Assembly: GCF_001270495.1 (NCBI RefSeq)
Contig: NZ_LGUR01000230.1
Span: forward strand, 124,001-188,000
Reading direction: 5' to 3'
Length of the DNA stretch: 64,000 nucleotides
Origin: Streptomyces viridochromogenes
GTDB taxonomy: Bacteria > Actinomycetota > Actinomycetes > Streptomycetales > Streptomycetaceae
A program made the translations under genes and the position numbers. Positions 1 to 8,526 of the stretch are shown here, one piece after another; position 1 is the stretch's first letter; every line of letters begins with the position of its first letter. The notes below the pieces were generated by a model. That model was given only the letters and a program-made list of their open reading frames with translations. It did not search any database and was not told where the DNA came from.

Positions 1-262
1 CTGAGGGAGTCGTACGGGACATCCGACTCGCCGGTCGGTGTGTCAGAGCCGGACGTTACGGTGGACCGAGGCACACGCGAGTCCACGGCCCGTACCGCAG
101 TCCACGATCCGTACCGCGAGGGATCATCCCCGGCATTCCCCGGCATGATGTTGCCCAGCGGTCCGCGACCGGCCCGCGCCTGCTGCCCGGCGAACCGAGA
201 GAAGGATATGAGCACCACGTTCACGCAAGTCAGACGCCTAACGAGGAGTGCGGGGTAAGACC
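1..262. other. 5' flank of the TrkA pair, no supported gene
   Basis: No convincing coding region is visible. The short open frame here lacks Streptomyces codon periodicity and any family signature. The stretch probably carries the promoter of the downstream TrkA pair and the end or promoter of a gene beyond the window edge. Short direct repeats of the type CCGTACCG lie around 90-120; their role is unknown. Confidence 0.4.
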
Positions 263-934
263 GTGCACATCGTCATCATGGGTTGCGGAAGGGTAGGTTC
301 CGCTCTTGCCCAGACCCTGGAGCAACAGGGGCACACGGTCGCCGTCATCGACCAGGACCCCACCGCGTTCCGCCGCCTGGGCCCCGGGTTCGGAGGCCGC
401 CGGGTCACCGGCGTCGGCTTCGACCAGGACACCCTGCGCGAGGCGGGCATCGAGGAGGCGGGCGCCTTCGCCGCCGTCTCCAGCGGGGACAACTCGAACA
501 TCATCTCCGCGCGCGTGGCCCGCGAGATGTTCGGCGTGGAGAACGTCGCGGCCCGCATCTACGACCCCCGCCGCGCCGAGGTCTACCAGCGCCTGGGCAT
601 CCCCACCGTGGCCACGGTCCGCTGGACGGCCGACCAGATGCTGCGCCGCCTGCTGCCCTCGGGCGCCGAGCCGCTGTGGCGGGATCCCACCGGCGGCGTC
701 CAGCTCGCCGAGGTGCACGCCTCCACGGCCTGGGTTGGCCACAAGATCAGCAGGCTGCAGGAGGAGACGGGCGTCCGCGTGGCGTTCCTGACCCGGCTCG
801 GTGAGGCGATCCTGCCCACCTCGCAGACGGTGCTGCAGGAGGGCGACCTGGTGCACGTCATGATGCGCACCGACGAGGTCGACAAGGTCGAGGCGGCGTT
901 CGCCAAGGGTCCCGAAGAGGAGGGCGGTCACTGA
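263..934 (+). CDS. TrkA-family potassium uptake regulatory protein (first of pair)
   Basis: A soluble RCK-type (regulator of K+ conductance) protein that would sit on the cytoplasmic face of a Trk/Ktr potassium channel or transporter. The N-terminus has a Rossmann nucleotide-binding fold with the loop GCGRVG at residues 7-12 and an acidic residue ending the second strand (VAVIDQD). A C-terminal TrkA_C-type region (about residues 130-215) follows. The GTG start at 263 is chosen because the protein then begins directly with the first strand (MHIVIMGCG); an in-frame GTG at 248 would add five residues. At 223 residues it has the single RCK-domain length. Its stop overlaps the next start (TGATG), so the two TrkA proteins are translationally coupled and probably form a hetero-oligomer. 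No transporter gene is visible in the window; it may lie just upstream. Confidence 0.85.
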   Translation: MHIVIMGCGRVGSALAQTLEQQGHTVAVIDQDPTAFRRLGPGFGGRRVTGVGFDQDTLREAGIEEAGAFAAVSSGDNSNIISARVAREMFGVENVAARIYDPRRAEVYQRLGIPTVATVRWTADQMLRRLLPSGAEPLWRDPTGGVQLAEVHASTAWVGHKISRLQEETGVRVAFLTRLGEAILPTSQTVLQEGDLVHVMMRTDEVDKVEAAFAKGPEEEGGH

Positions 935-1611
935 TGAGGGTCGCCATTGCCGGTGCCGGCGCGGTGGGTCGCTCCATCGCGGGCGAACTGCTGGAGAACG
1001 GCCACGAGGTCCTGCTCGTCGACAAGGCGCCGACCGCCATCTCGGTCGAGCGCGTCCCGCAGGCGGAGTGGCTGCTGGCCGACGCCTGCGAGATCACGTC
1101 CCTGGACGAGGCGGCCCTGCAGCGCTGCAACGTGGTGATCGCCGCGACGGGCGACGACAAGGTCAACCTGGTCGTCTCCCTGCTGGCGAAGACGGAGTAC
1201 GGCGTCCCGCGCGTCGTCGCCCGCGTCAACAATCCCAAGAACGAGTGGCTCTTCAACGAGTCCTGGGGCGTGGACGTGGCGGTCTCCACCCCGCGGCTGA
1301 TGTCGGCCCTGGTCGAGGAGGCGGTGAGCGTCGGCGACCTGGTCCGCCTGCTCCGCTTCAGCCACGGAGACGCGAACCTCGTGGAGCTGACCCTCCCGGA
1401 GGAGTCGGCCCTGGCCGGCACCCAGGTCGGCGATGTCGAGTGGCCCCAGGACACGTCCCTGGTCACCATCATCCGCGGCACCCGCGTGCTCACGCCGTCC
1501 CGCGAGGACTCCCTGGAGGCCGGCGACGAACTCCTCTTCGTGGCCGCCCAGGCCCGCGAGGAGCAGCTGGAGGACCTGCTGTCGGTACGCCGGGAGGACA
1601 CGGCGAGCTGA
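934..1611 (+). CDS. TrkA-family potassium uptake regulatory protein (second of pair)
   Basis: Second RCK-type cytoplasmic gating subunit for potassium transport, 225 residues. It opens with a textbook Rossmann fold: GAGAVG at residues 7-12 and a VDK ending the second strand. The C-terminal part (from about residue 135) matches a TrkA_C ligand-binding domain, a domain type that in other bacteria can bind c-di-AMP. The ATG start overlaps the stop of the preceding TrkA gene by one base, so the two are expected to be made in equal amounts. A strong hairpin follows at 1636-1666, suggesting a two-gene transcript. Nucleotide or c-di-AMP binding is inferred from the family and not shown here. Confidence 0.85.
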   Translation: MRVAIAGAGAVGRSIAGELLENGHEVLLVDKAPTAISVERVPQAEWLLADACEITSLDEAALQRCNVVIAATGDDKVNLVVSLLAKTEYGVPRVVARVNNPKNEWLFNESWGVDVAVSTPRLMSALVEEAVSVGDLVRLLRFSHGDANLVELTLPEESALAGTQVGDVEWPQDTSLVTIIRGTRVLTPSREDSLEAGDELLFVAAQAREEQLEDLLSVRREDTAS

Positions 1612-1635
1612 GTCCTTCGAGGGACTACTACGACG

Positions 1636-1666
1636 AAGGGCGCCCCGAGGATCTCAGGGCGCCCTT
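1636..1666 (+). terminator. Rho-independent-type hairpin after the TrkA pair
   Basis: Inverted repeat with perfect arms AAGGGCGCCC (1636-1645) and GGGCGCCCTT (1657-1666) around an 11-base loop, about 25 bases after the TrkA stop. Like most Streptomyces terminators it has only a short T run. Confidence 0.75.
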
Positions 1667-1732
1667 CACAGTGCGTTCGCAGGGGCGCCCTTCACCTTCC
1701 AGTGCCAACGGTCACTTCCCAGCTCCGGTCCA

Positions 1733-1812
1733 GGCATCCCAGCCCGTCCGGCGTTTGAGGACGAGGCCCCTCAAGGGCCGAAAGCGGGGGTCTGGGGGCG
1801 GCAGCCCCCAGC
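1733..1812. repeat. Streptomyces-type dispersed intergenic repeat with hairpin
   Basis: A sequence of the kind GCCCGTCCGGCGTTTGAGGA is followed by a GC-rich stretch and ends in a perfect hairpin, CTGGGGGC-GGCA-GCCCCCAG (about 1792-1811). I recognise this arrangement as a repeat seen between genes in many Streptomyces genomes. Here it lies just past the 3' end of the reverse-strand DUF3159 gene, so it may also act as its terminator. Confidence 0.55.
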
Positions 1813-1836
1813 GACGGTCACTCCAAACCGGGGTAC

Positions 1837-2577
1837 CTACTCGGCCGAGCCGGCGGCAGCCTTCCGCTCCTCCTCGGCCTTCTCGGCCGCCTCCATCTCC
1901 GCGAACACGTCAATCGGCGCGGGCGCCTTCGCCAGGAACACCCACGTCAGCCATACGGCGAGCAGGAACGGCGGGATCTTCAGCGCGACGAGCACCCAGC
2001 CCAGCTGCGTGGTGTCCGCCCACAGGTACAGCGGGAAGAGGATCGCGCACTTGGCGAGCAGGATCGCGCCCCAGGCGTAACTGGCCTTGGCGTAGGCCTT
2101 CTTGCGTCCGGGATTGCGGGTCCGCCAGGAGAGGTTCTCCTTGAACACCGGCCCGAGGATCAGCCCGATCAGCGGCACACCGCACAGGGTCGTGATGATG
2201 TACGCGAGCCCCAGCCCCAGCGTGTAGAGCATGCCGGGGAGATAGAAGTCCTTCGCCTCGCCGGTCATCATCGCGAACACGACACCGAAGGCGACGCCGA
2301 AGACACCGCTGAACGCGTGCTTGACCGTGTCCCGCATCACCAGGCGTACGACCACGAGCACCAGGGACACCGCGAGCGCGGCGATCGCCGAGAGGTGTGT
2401 GTCCTTGTTGATCGTGTAGATGGTGACGAAGAGCAGACCGGGCAGCACCGTCTCGATCATGCCGCGCATGCCGCCGAAGGCCTCGAACAGCGCGGCCTCG
2501 GTCACCGCCCGGGCATCGTGCTCGGCGTTCGCGGTCGTGTCGGTGGTGTCTTCAGTCGGCTTGTCGAGCGACGTCAC
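1837..2577 (-). CDS. DUF3159 family membrane protein
   Basis: A 246-residue membrane protein matching the DUF3159 family of actinobacteria (recognisable start AALFEAFGGMRGMIETVLPG). About six hydrophobic segments run between residues 40 and 225; the N-terminal 25 residues are acidic and the C-terminus charged, probably both cytoplasmic. The function of the family is not established. The start is a GTG three bases after the stop of the upstream OB-fold gene, so the two are very likely one transcript. In other Streptomyces this pair commonly sits beside potassium genes, as it does here, but whether it has any role in potassium homeostasis is only suggested by position. Confidence 0.85.
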   Translation of the reverse strand: MTSLDKPTEDTTDTTANAEHDARAVTEAALFEAFGGMRGMIETVLPGLLFVTIYTINKDTHLSAIAALAVSLVLVVVRLVMRDTVKHAFSGVFGVAFGVVFAMMTGEAKDFYLPGMLYTLGLGLAYIITTLCGVPLIGLILGPVFKENLSWRTRNPGRKKAYAKASYAWGAILLAKCAILFPLYLWADTTQLGWVLVALKIPPFLLAVWLTWVFLAKAPAPIDVFAEMEAAEKAEEERKAAAGSAE

Positions 2578-2580
2578 CGG

Positions 2581-2979
2581 CTACTCCCGTCCGAGGGGTC
2601 TCAGTTCGTATTTCGGGTTGAACAGCACCCGGCGGCCCCGGCTCATGGAGATCCGGCCCGATGCGATCAGCCGGCGCCCCGGCTCTATCCCGACTATGGA
2701 GCGCCTGCCGAGCCACACCACGTCCAGCGCGGCGGAGCCGTCGAACAGCTCGGCCTCCAGGGCGGGAACGCCCGCGCGAGGCCGCAGGGTGACCGTGCGC
2801 AAGGTACCAGTAACCGTCACTATCTGTCGGTCACGGCAGTCACCGATCTTGATACAGCCGGCCGTCTCGGCGTCCTCACGCAGCTCCTCGGACTCCAGGT
2901 CCTCCTGCGACGAGGAGAGCCGGTCAAGCATGCGCCGGAACCGGCCCACCGACTTTTCGGAACGAGGAACAGCACTCAT
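2581..2979 (-). CDS. OB-fold nucleic acid binding domain protein
   Basis: A 132-residue protein with an OB-fold core (about residues 45-130; visible segment GTLRTVTLRPRAGVPALEAE and then DVVWLGRRSIVGIEPGRR). OB-folds bind single-stranded nucleic acid or oligosaccharide; the partner here is unknown. The N-terminal 40 residues are charged and probably helical. I chose the ATG at 2979 because translation upstream of it lacks any family similarity and would run into the kdpE 3' region. It is followed after three bases by the DUF3159 gene. Family assignment is firm; a specific role cannot be named. Confidence 0.8.
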   Translation of the reverse strand: MSAVPRSEKSVGRFRRMLDRLSSSQEDLESEELREDAETAGCIKIGDCRDRQIVTVTGTLRTVTLRPRAGVPALEAELFDGSAALDVVWLGRRSIVGIEPGRRLIASGRISMSRGRRVLFNPKYELRPLGRE

Positions 2980-2999
2980 GCCTTGAAGCCTACCGGGCC

Positions 3000-3716
3000 T
3001 CACTTCTCGAACCGATAGCCCATCCCAGGCTCGGTGACGAAGTGCCGGGGATGCGACGGATCGGCCTCCAGTTTCCTGCGCAGCTGGGCCATGTAGACCC
3101 GCAGATAGTTCGTCTCCGTCCCGTACGACGGCCCCCATACCTCCTGGAGCAGCTGCCGCTGACTCACGAGACGTCCCGTATTGCGGACGAGCACCTCCAG
3201 CAGATGCCACTCCGTGGGGGTCAGCCGTACGTCCTTCCCGCCCCTGTTGACCTTCTTGGCGGCCAGGTCGACGGTGAACTCCGAGGTCTCCACCATCACG
3301 TCGTCCTCGCCGCCCCCGGTGGGCTCGGCCCGGCGGACGGCGGCCCGCAGCCGGGCCAGCAGCTCGTCCATGCCGAAGGGCTTGGTGACGTAGTCGTCCG
3401 CGCCCGCGTCCAGCGCCTCGACCTTCTCGTCGGAGGTGTGCCGGGCGGACAGCACCAGGATCGGCACCCGGGTCCAGCCGCGCAGGCCGCGGATCACCTC
3501 GACGCCGTCCATGTCGGGCAGACCGAGGTCGAGGACGACCACGTCGGGGTGGCGGGTGGCGGCGAGTTCGAGGGCGGTGGCCCCGTCGTGGGCGGCGTCG
3601 ACCTCGTACTTGCGGGCCTTGAGGTTGATCACGAGGGCGCGCACGATCTGCGGCTCGTCATCGATCACCAGAACCCTGGTGGGGGTCTGGGGGGTCCCCC
3701 CGGTCGGGCTCATCAT
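3000..3716 (-). CDS. kdpE: Response regulator KdpE (OmpR/PhoB type)
   Basis: A 238-residue transcription factor of the KdpDE potassium-limitation system. The receiver domain (about residues 14-125) has the acidic pair DD at 19-20, phospho-acceptor Asp63 in VVLDLGLPDMDG and Lys in YVTKPF. The C-terminal winged helix (about 140-238) contains RLTPTEWHLLEVLVRN and ends GYRFEK, both typical of KdpE. The ATG start overlaps the kdpD stop (ATGA), so kinase and regulator are translationally coupled. In most bacteria KdpE activates kdpFABC, but no kdpFABC genes are in this window, so its targets must lie elsewhere or differ. Confidence 0.93.
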   Translation of the reverse strand: MMSPTGGTPQTPTRVLVIDDEPQIVRALVINLKARKYEVDAAHDGATALELAATRHPDVVVLDLGLPDMDGVEVIRGLRGWTRVPILVLSARHTSDEKVEALDAGADDYVTKPFGMDELLARLRAAVRRAEPTGGGEDDVMVETSEFTVDLAAKKVNRGGKDVRLTPTEWHLLEVLVRNTGRLVSQRQLLQEVWGPSYGTETNYLRVYMAQLRRKLEADPSHPRHFVTEPGMGYRFEK

Positions 3717-6250
3717 GTGGTCTGCCTTTCTGGTTCCACGGGGTGCTCCACTGGCACGCCCCCCTCCTCGACAAGCTCCGCGCGCGATCCCGCCGCCCGC
3801 ACGGTGAGCACCATGGTGAGGCCACCGCCCGGCGTGTCCTCGGCGTTCAGCGTGCCGCCCATCGCCTCGGCGAAGCCGCGGGCGACCGCGAGCCCGAGGC
3901 CCACTCCCGCGCCGCGCGGGGCGTCGCCGTAGCGCTGGAAGGGCGCGAAGATACGTTCCTTGGCGTCGTCCGGGACGCCCGGCCCGCGGTCGACCACCCG
4001 GACCTCGACCCGGTCCGCGATGGCGCTGGCGGACACGAGGACCCTGCTGCCGTCCGGGCTGTACTTGACGGCGTTCTCGACCAGGTTGGCCACCGACCGC
4101 TCCAGCAGCCCGGGATCGACGGCGACCATGGGCAGCGTCTCCGGGATGTCCAGCTCGGCGCTTCCGTCCGGCACCCCGCCCAGCGCCATCGGCACCACCT
4201 CGTCGAGGTCGATCTCCCTGATCAGCGGCGTGACCGTGCCGGTCTGGAGCCGGGACATGTCCAGCAGGTTCCCGACCAGGTGATCCAGCCGGTCGGCGCC
4301 CTCCTCGATGCCCTCCAGCAGCTCGGCCTCGTCCTCCTGCGACCAGGCCACGTCGTCCGACCGCAGCGAGGAGACCGCCGCCTTGATGCCGGCGAGAGGC
4401 GTACGGAGGTCATGGCTGACGGCGAGCTCCTTGGCCTGGTCGGCCTCCTCCTGGAGCCTGCGGCGGTCCAGGACGACCGCGGCCTGGGCGGCGAAGGCGG
4501 CGAGCACCCGGCGGTCCTCGGCGGGCAGCACCCGGCCGGTCAGCGCGAGGGCCATGTGGTCGCCGACCGGAACGTCGACGTCCGCGTCCTCCGGCCGCTC
4601 CGGCGCCCGTCCCACGCCCGCCTCGCCCGCGCGTGTCCATGGGTCGACGTCGCTCTCGCGCTCCAGCAGGGCCGCCGAGTCCATGCCGAAGGTCTCGCGG
4701 ACCCGCTCCAGCAGCTCCTCCAGGCCGGTCTCGCCGCGCAGGACGTTGCCGGCGAGGAAGGAGAGGATCTCCGACTCGGCGCGCAGCCGGGCCGCCTGGT
4801 GGGTGCGGCGGGCGGCGAGGTCGACCACGGAGGCGACCGCGACCGCCACCAGAACGAAGATCACCAGGGCGAGCAGGTTCTTGGGGTCGGCGATCGAGAT
4901 GCGGTGCAGGGGTGGGGTGAAGAACCAGTTGAGCAGCAGTGAGCCGACCGCCGCCGAGGCCAGTGCGGGGTAGAGCCCGCCGAGCAGGGCCGCCGCCACC
5001 GTCAGGGTCAGGAACAGCAGCATGTCGTTCGCGAGGCCGAGGTCGGCGTCGATGTGGGTCAGCAGCAGGGTGAGCAGCACCGGGCCGCCGACGCCGGTGA
5101 TCCAGCCCCAGAGGATCCGCGCCCGGCCGAGCCGGGCTCCCCGGGCCACGGGCAGTCCGCGCCCCTTGGCGGCCTCCTCGTGCGTCACGATGTGGACGTC
5201 GAGGTCGGGGCCGGAGTCCCGGGCGACCGTCACGCCCACGCCCGGCCCGAAGACGTACTGCCAGCTTCGGCGGCGCGAGGAGCCGAGGACGATCTGGGTG
5301 GCGTTCACGCCGCGCGCGAAGGCCAGCAGTGCGGCCGGGATATCGTCGCCGACGACATGGTGGAACGTTCCGCCCAGGTCCTCGACCAGGGTGCGCTGGA
5401 CGGCGAGCTCCTTCGGCGACGCGGAGGTCAGTCCGTCGCTGCGGGCGATGTAGACGGCCAGCACCTCGCCGCCGGCGCCCTTCTCCGCCAGCCGCGCGGC
5501 GCGGCGGATCAGGGTCCGTCCCTCGGGCCCGCCGGTCAGCCCGACCACGATCCGCTCCCGCGAACCCCAGATCTTCGACACCCGGTGATCACTGCGGTAC
5601 TGCTTCAGGTACTCGTCGACCCGGTCCGCCACCCACAGCAGCGCCAGCTCGCGCAGCGCGGTCAGGTTGCCGGGCCGGAAGTAGTTGGACAGCGCCGCGT
5701 CGACCTTGTCCGGCTGGTAGACGTTGCCGTGCGCCATCCGTCGCCGTAGGGCCTGGGGCTCCATGTCGACCAGCTCGATCTGGTCGGCCCGGCGCACCAC
5801 CTCGTCCGGCACGGTCTCCTGCTGCCGTACGCCGGTGATGGACTCGACGACGTCGCCGAGGGACTCCAGATGCTGGATGTTGACGGTCGATATCACGTCG
5901 ATCCCGGCGGCGAGGAGTTCCTCGACGTCCTGCCAGCGCTTGGCGTTGCGCGAGCCGGGGATGTTGGTGTGGGCGAGTTCGTCGACGAGCGCCACCTGTG
6001 GACGCCGCGCCAGGACGGCGTCCACGTCCATCTCGGTGAAGGCGCTCCCCCGGTACTCCAGCCGCTTGCGCCGGATCTGTTCGAGCCCGTGCAGCATCAC
6101 CTCGGTGCGCGGCCGCTCATGGTGCTCCACGAACGCCACCACACAGTCGGTGCCCCGCTCGATGCGCCGGTGCGCCTCGGACAGCATCGCGTACGTCTTG
6201 CCGACGCCCGGTGCCGCACCGAGGTAGATCCGAAGCTTGCCGCGTCCCAT
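3713..6250 (-). CDS. kdpD: Sensor histidine kinase KdpD
   Basis: A membrane kinase that senses potassium limitation or turgor and phosphorylates KdpE. Domain order: N-terminal KdpD domain with Walker A GAAPGVGKT and the DELAHTN box (about residues 1-210); universal-stress-type domain (about 230-370); four membrane segments (about 385-490); GAF-like region; HisKA with phospho-acceptor His in SHDLRTP (about residue 613); HATPase with N, G1 and G2 boxes. About 845 residues is normal length. In-frame ATGs lie at 6259 and 6250; I prefer 6250 because an AGGA lies just before it and the protein then begins MGRGKLRIYLG, but 6259 is possible. The KdpD N-terminal universal-stress domain binds c-di-AMP in some Firmicutes, which is notable given the c-di-AMP riboswitch near 30.8 kb. 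Confidence 0.93.
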   Translation of the reverse strand: MGRGKLRIYLGAAPGVGKTYAMLSEAHRRIERGTDCVVAFVEHHERPRTEVMLHGLEQIRRKRLEYRGSAFTEMDVDAVLARRPQVALVDELAHTNIPGSRNAKRWQDVEELLAAGIDVISTVNIQHLESLGDVVESITGVRQQETVPDEVVRRADQIELVDMEPQALRRRMAHGNVYQPDKVDAALSNYFRPGNLTALRELALLWVADRVDEYLKQYRSDHRVSKIWGSRERIVVGLTGGPEGRTLIRRAARLAEKGAGGEVLAVYIARSDGLTSASPKELAVQRTLVEDLGGTFHHVVGDDIPAALLAFARGVNATQIVLGSSRRRSWQYVFGPGVGVTVARDSGPDLDVHIVTHEEAAKGRGLPVARGARLGRARILWGWITGVGGPVLLTLLLTHIDADLGLANDMLLFLTLTVAAALLGGLYPALASAAVGSLLLNWFFTPPLHRISIADPKNLLALVIFVLVAVAVASVVDLAARRTHQAARLRAESEILSFLAGNVLRGETGLEELLERVRETFGMDSAALLERESDVDPWTRAGEAGVGRAPERPEDADVDVPVGDHMALALTGRVLPAEDRRVLAAFAAQAAVVLDRRRLQEEADQAKELAVSHDLRTPLAGIKAAVSSLRSDDVAWSQEDEAELLEGIEEGADRLDHLVGNLLDMSRLQTGTVTPLIREIDLDEVVPMALGGVPDGSAELDIPETLPMVAVDPGLLERSVANLVENAVKYSPDGSRVLVSASAIADRVEVRVVDRGPGVPDDAKERIFAPFQRYGDAPRGAGVGLGLAVARGFAEAMGGTLNAEDTPGGGLTMVLTVRAAGSRAELVEEGGVPVEHPVEPERQTT

Positions 6251-6334
6251 GGTCCTCATTGTGTTCCGGCCACTACTGCCTACGCAGCGTCGACCTTACG
6301 GCCAATAATCGCGACAAATGGGGCCGGGTGCGGT

Positions 6335-6372
6335 GGCGGGAGCGTCTTTGACGCAACTCTGACGCTCCCGCC
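6335..6372 (-). terminator. Hairpin terminator after the alginate-lyase-like gene
   Basis: Perfect 12-base arms GGCGGGAGCGTC (6335-6346) and GACGCTCCCGCC (6361-6372). It lies about 30 bases downstream of the stop of the reverse-strand alginate-lyase gene and upstream of kdpD. Confidence 0.75.
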
Positions 6373-6402
6373 GGGACGTCACGGGCTCGGTGCCGGGGGG
6401 CC

Positions 6403-7575
6403 TCAGCCGGGGTTGTCGCCGTGGGTGAGGGTCTCCCAGGCCACGAAGAGGTTGTTGCTGCCGGCCGGGCGGTTGCGCTCGTTCAGCGTCTCGGTGTTGG
6501 TCATGGCATGGCCGAGACGGTTGGCCAGGGCGTTGTGCCCGACCTCGGTGACCGGCCCGAGCCCGCGCTTCAGCGAGCCGTTGCACAGCCAGCCGGGCAC
6601 GGCCTCACCGAGCTCGTACCTGGCCTGGAACCCGAGCGCGTGGCGCAGCCGCTCGCCGACGTCGGTGCCGTACAAGTCCTGCCCCTGTATCCGGCTGGTC
6701 TCCGCGACGTGCGAGATGGCCGAGATGCCGTACCCGGTGTGGGTGAGGTCGCGACAGGTCTCCTGGGTGAGGCCGGTGACGAAGGTGCCCTGCCCCTGCC
6801 AGTAGTTGACGATCTTCTCGCGGGTGTTGAGGTTCTGGCTCGGCACGGTCTTCGGCAGATCACCGTCGGAGGACAGATAGACGAAGGCGGCGGTGCGGGT
6901 GCGGAACTTCGCCATGGCCTTGTCGTACGACGCCCTGTCCTCCAGAAAGACGGAGATGCCGACGGCGGCCTCCATCATCGACAGCTCCCAGTTCCCGTTG
7001 GAGTTCGAGCCGTTGATGATCTCGGGCAGATAGACGGTCCGGAGCATGGTGGCGAACCGGCCGGAGTTCGCCCAGCCCCCGGTGTACGTGTACTTGATGA
7101 TCTCGGCGGCCTTGGGCCAGGAGGAGCCGGCCCAGCCGGTCTGCAGGGGGGCGTTGCTGTTGGTGTGGTCCCGGATCACCGCGGACCAGGCGTCCATCAG
7201 CTCGATGGCCTTCTTCGCGTGGCGCTCGTCGCGGGTGACGTACCAGGCGAGGGCCTGGGTGTAGGCGGCTATCGCGTCCTCGCGCTCGTCGGTGCAGCCG
7301 TGGTTGGGGTTCGAGTACGAGCCGCACTCGACGACCGCGCGCGGTTTGGGGGTGCGGTTCAGATCGGCGTACTTGCTCGCCATCATCCGGTCGTAGGCGC
7401 CCTTCCAGGGCTGGGCGCCGGAGTTGACCTTGGAGCGGGCGAAGTCCAACTGCCCCTTGGAGACGGTGACTCCGGGGTGGGCGAAGGTGGCGGGAGCGGC
7501 ACCGGCGCCGGTGGGCCAGGCGAGGACACCGGCGACGAGGGCGGCCGCGGCCGCGAAGAGTGCGGTTCTGTGCAT
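6403..7575 (-). CDS. Secreted alginate lyase family protein
   Basis: A 390-residue exported enzyme predicted to cleave uronate-containing polysaccharide by beta-elimination. A signal peptide spans residues 1-26 (hydrophobic AAAAALVAGVLAW, cleavage near AGA-A). The remainder fits the alginate_lyase (PF05426-type) alpha/alpha toroid, with WPKAAEIIKYTY, the NGNWELSMMEA segment that usually lines the active site, and a late conserved region HTGYGISAISHVAETSRIQG. It stands alone, with its own terminator and an inverted repeat (7608-7620) before the start, suggesting carbon-source control. The true substrate could be alginate or another uronic polymer such as a plant or cell-envelope polysaccharide; the sequence alone cannot decide. 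Confidence 0.85.
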   Translation of the reverse strand: MHRTALFAAAAALVAGVLAWPTGAGAAPATFAHPGVTVSKGQLDFARSKVNSGAQPWKGAYDRMMASKYADLNRTPKPRAVVECGSYSNPNHGCTDEREDAIAAYTQALAWYVTRDERHAKKAIELMDAWSAVIRDHTNSNAPLQTGWAGSSWPKAAEIIKYTYTGGWANSGRFATMLRTVYLPEIINGSNSNGNWELSMMEAAVGISVFLEDRASYDKAMAKFRTRTAAFVYLSSDGDLPKTVPSQNLNTREKIVNYWQGQGTFVTGLTQETCRDLTHTGYGISAISHVAETSRIQGQDLYGTDVGERLRHALGFQARYELGEAVPGWLCNGSLKRGLGPVTEVGHNALANRLGHAMTNTETLNERNRPAGSNNLFVAWETLTHGDNPG

Positions 7576-7607
7576 GCGTGGGGGCCTTCCGTTCTCGTAT
7601 GTGAACG

Positions 7608-7620
7608 TAAAGCGCCTTTA
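7608..7620. promoter_or_regulatory. Inverted repeat upstream of the alginate-lyase-like gene
   Basis: TAAAG-CGC-CTTTA inverted repeat 33 bases before the start codon, flanked on both sides by GTGAAC/TGAAC-like direct repeats. Position and symmetry suit a repressor operator; no regulator gene is adjacent. Confidence 0.35.
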
Positions 7621-7688
7621 TGAACAGACGCGTTGGCCGGAGACGGTAGGTACAGACCAATGCGCCGTCAAGAGTTCACGCACGCGAA

Positions 7689-7717
7689 AGGGCCGCACCC
7701 ACAAGGGGTACGGCCCT
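7689..7717 (-). terminator. Hairpin terminator after the dut-DUF3710 unit
   Basis: Arms AGGGCCGCACCC and GGGTACGGCCCT (one mismatch) around a short loop, followed on the reverse strand by TTTC. It lies about 45 bases downstream of the DUF3710 stop. Confidence 0.75.
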
Positions 7718-7763
7718 GATGTTTCTTCGGCTGCTCTACGAGGCCGAGCTGTCGCTACGACGC

Positions 7764-8525
7764 TCAGCGCACCTCGGTGATCTCCGGGCCTCGCTGGAGC
7801 TGGCCCATGCCGCCGGAGAAGCGCGAACCGGCCTCCTCCTGCTGGACGCCCTCGGGAACCATCTGGGCGTCGTTGGGCAGCTTCAGGACGATCGGGTCAC
7901 GGGGGGCCATCGGGCCTTCGCCGCGGACCACGACCGTGTCCCGGAAGATCTGCTCCAGCAGACCGGCCGCCTGCGGCTGCACGGCACCCTGGCCCGAGAT
8001 CACACCGCGCAGGAACCAGCGGGGGCCGTCCACGCCGACGAACCGCACGACCTGGAAACCACCCGTGCCGTCCGGCAGCTGCACCGGCACCTGAGCCCGC
8101 AACTCCCAGCCCAGCGGGCCCTCGACCTCGTCGATGATGCCACCCTGCTGAGTGATGCCGGAGCCGATCTCCTCCCGCACCTCGCCCCAGATGCCCTCAC
8201 GCTTGGGCGCGGCGAAGGCCTGGAGCTGAATGGCGCTGTCCCGCAGCACGACGGTCGCCGCGACGATCGCGTCGCCCGCGACCTCCACGCGCAGCTCCAT
8301 GCCGTCGACGCCCGGCACCAACAGGCCGCCCAGGTCCACCCGGCCCTCGCCGGGCTCACGGACCTCGGAGCTGTCCCAGGGCCCGTCGGGCCGCGGTTCC
8401 GGTTCGAGCCTCACGCGCTCGCGCTCACCGTCGTCGTCCGCCTCAGTGTCGACACTGTCGACGACCTGCTCGGGCTCGCCGGCCGCGTCCTCGGCGGCAC
8501 CCTTCTTCTTGCGACGTCCGAACAC
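7764..8525 (-). CDS. DUF3710 domain protein
   Basis: A 253-residue protein of the actinobacterial DUF3710 family, function unknown. The N-terminus is basic (FGRRKKK) followed by an acidic linker; the conserved domain runs from about residue 60 to 230 (VDLGGLLVPGVDGMELRVEV through VRFVGVDGPRWFLRGVI). No signal peptide or membrane segment is present, so it is cytoplasmic. The GTG start at 8525 is chosen because it lies one base beyond the dut stop and has AAGGACA upstream; the open frame extends further into dut but without family similarity. The near-zero spacing implies co-transcription and coupling with dut, a neighbourhood conserved in Streptomyces, but no functional link to nucleotide metabolism is shown. 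Confidence 0.85.
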   Translation of the reverse strand: MFGRRKKKGAAEDAAGEPEQVVDSVDTEADDDGERERVRLEPEPRPDGPWDSSEVREPGEGRVDLGGLLVPGVDGMELRVEVAGDAIVAATVVLRDSAIQLQAFAAPKREGIWGEVREEIGSGITQQGGIIDEVEGPLGWELRAQVPVQLPDGTGGFQVVRFVGVDGPRWFLRGVISGQGAVQPQAAGLLEQIFRDTVVVRGEGPMAPRDPIVLKLPNDAQMVPEGVQQEEAGSRFSGGMGQLQRGPEITEVR

Positions 8526-8526
8526 G

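Noticed and set aside
40..258. Open frame at the window start
   Set aside because: No ribosome-binding site, no family similarity and non-Streptomyces codon pattern; it overlaps the TrkA leader.
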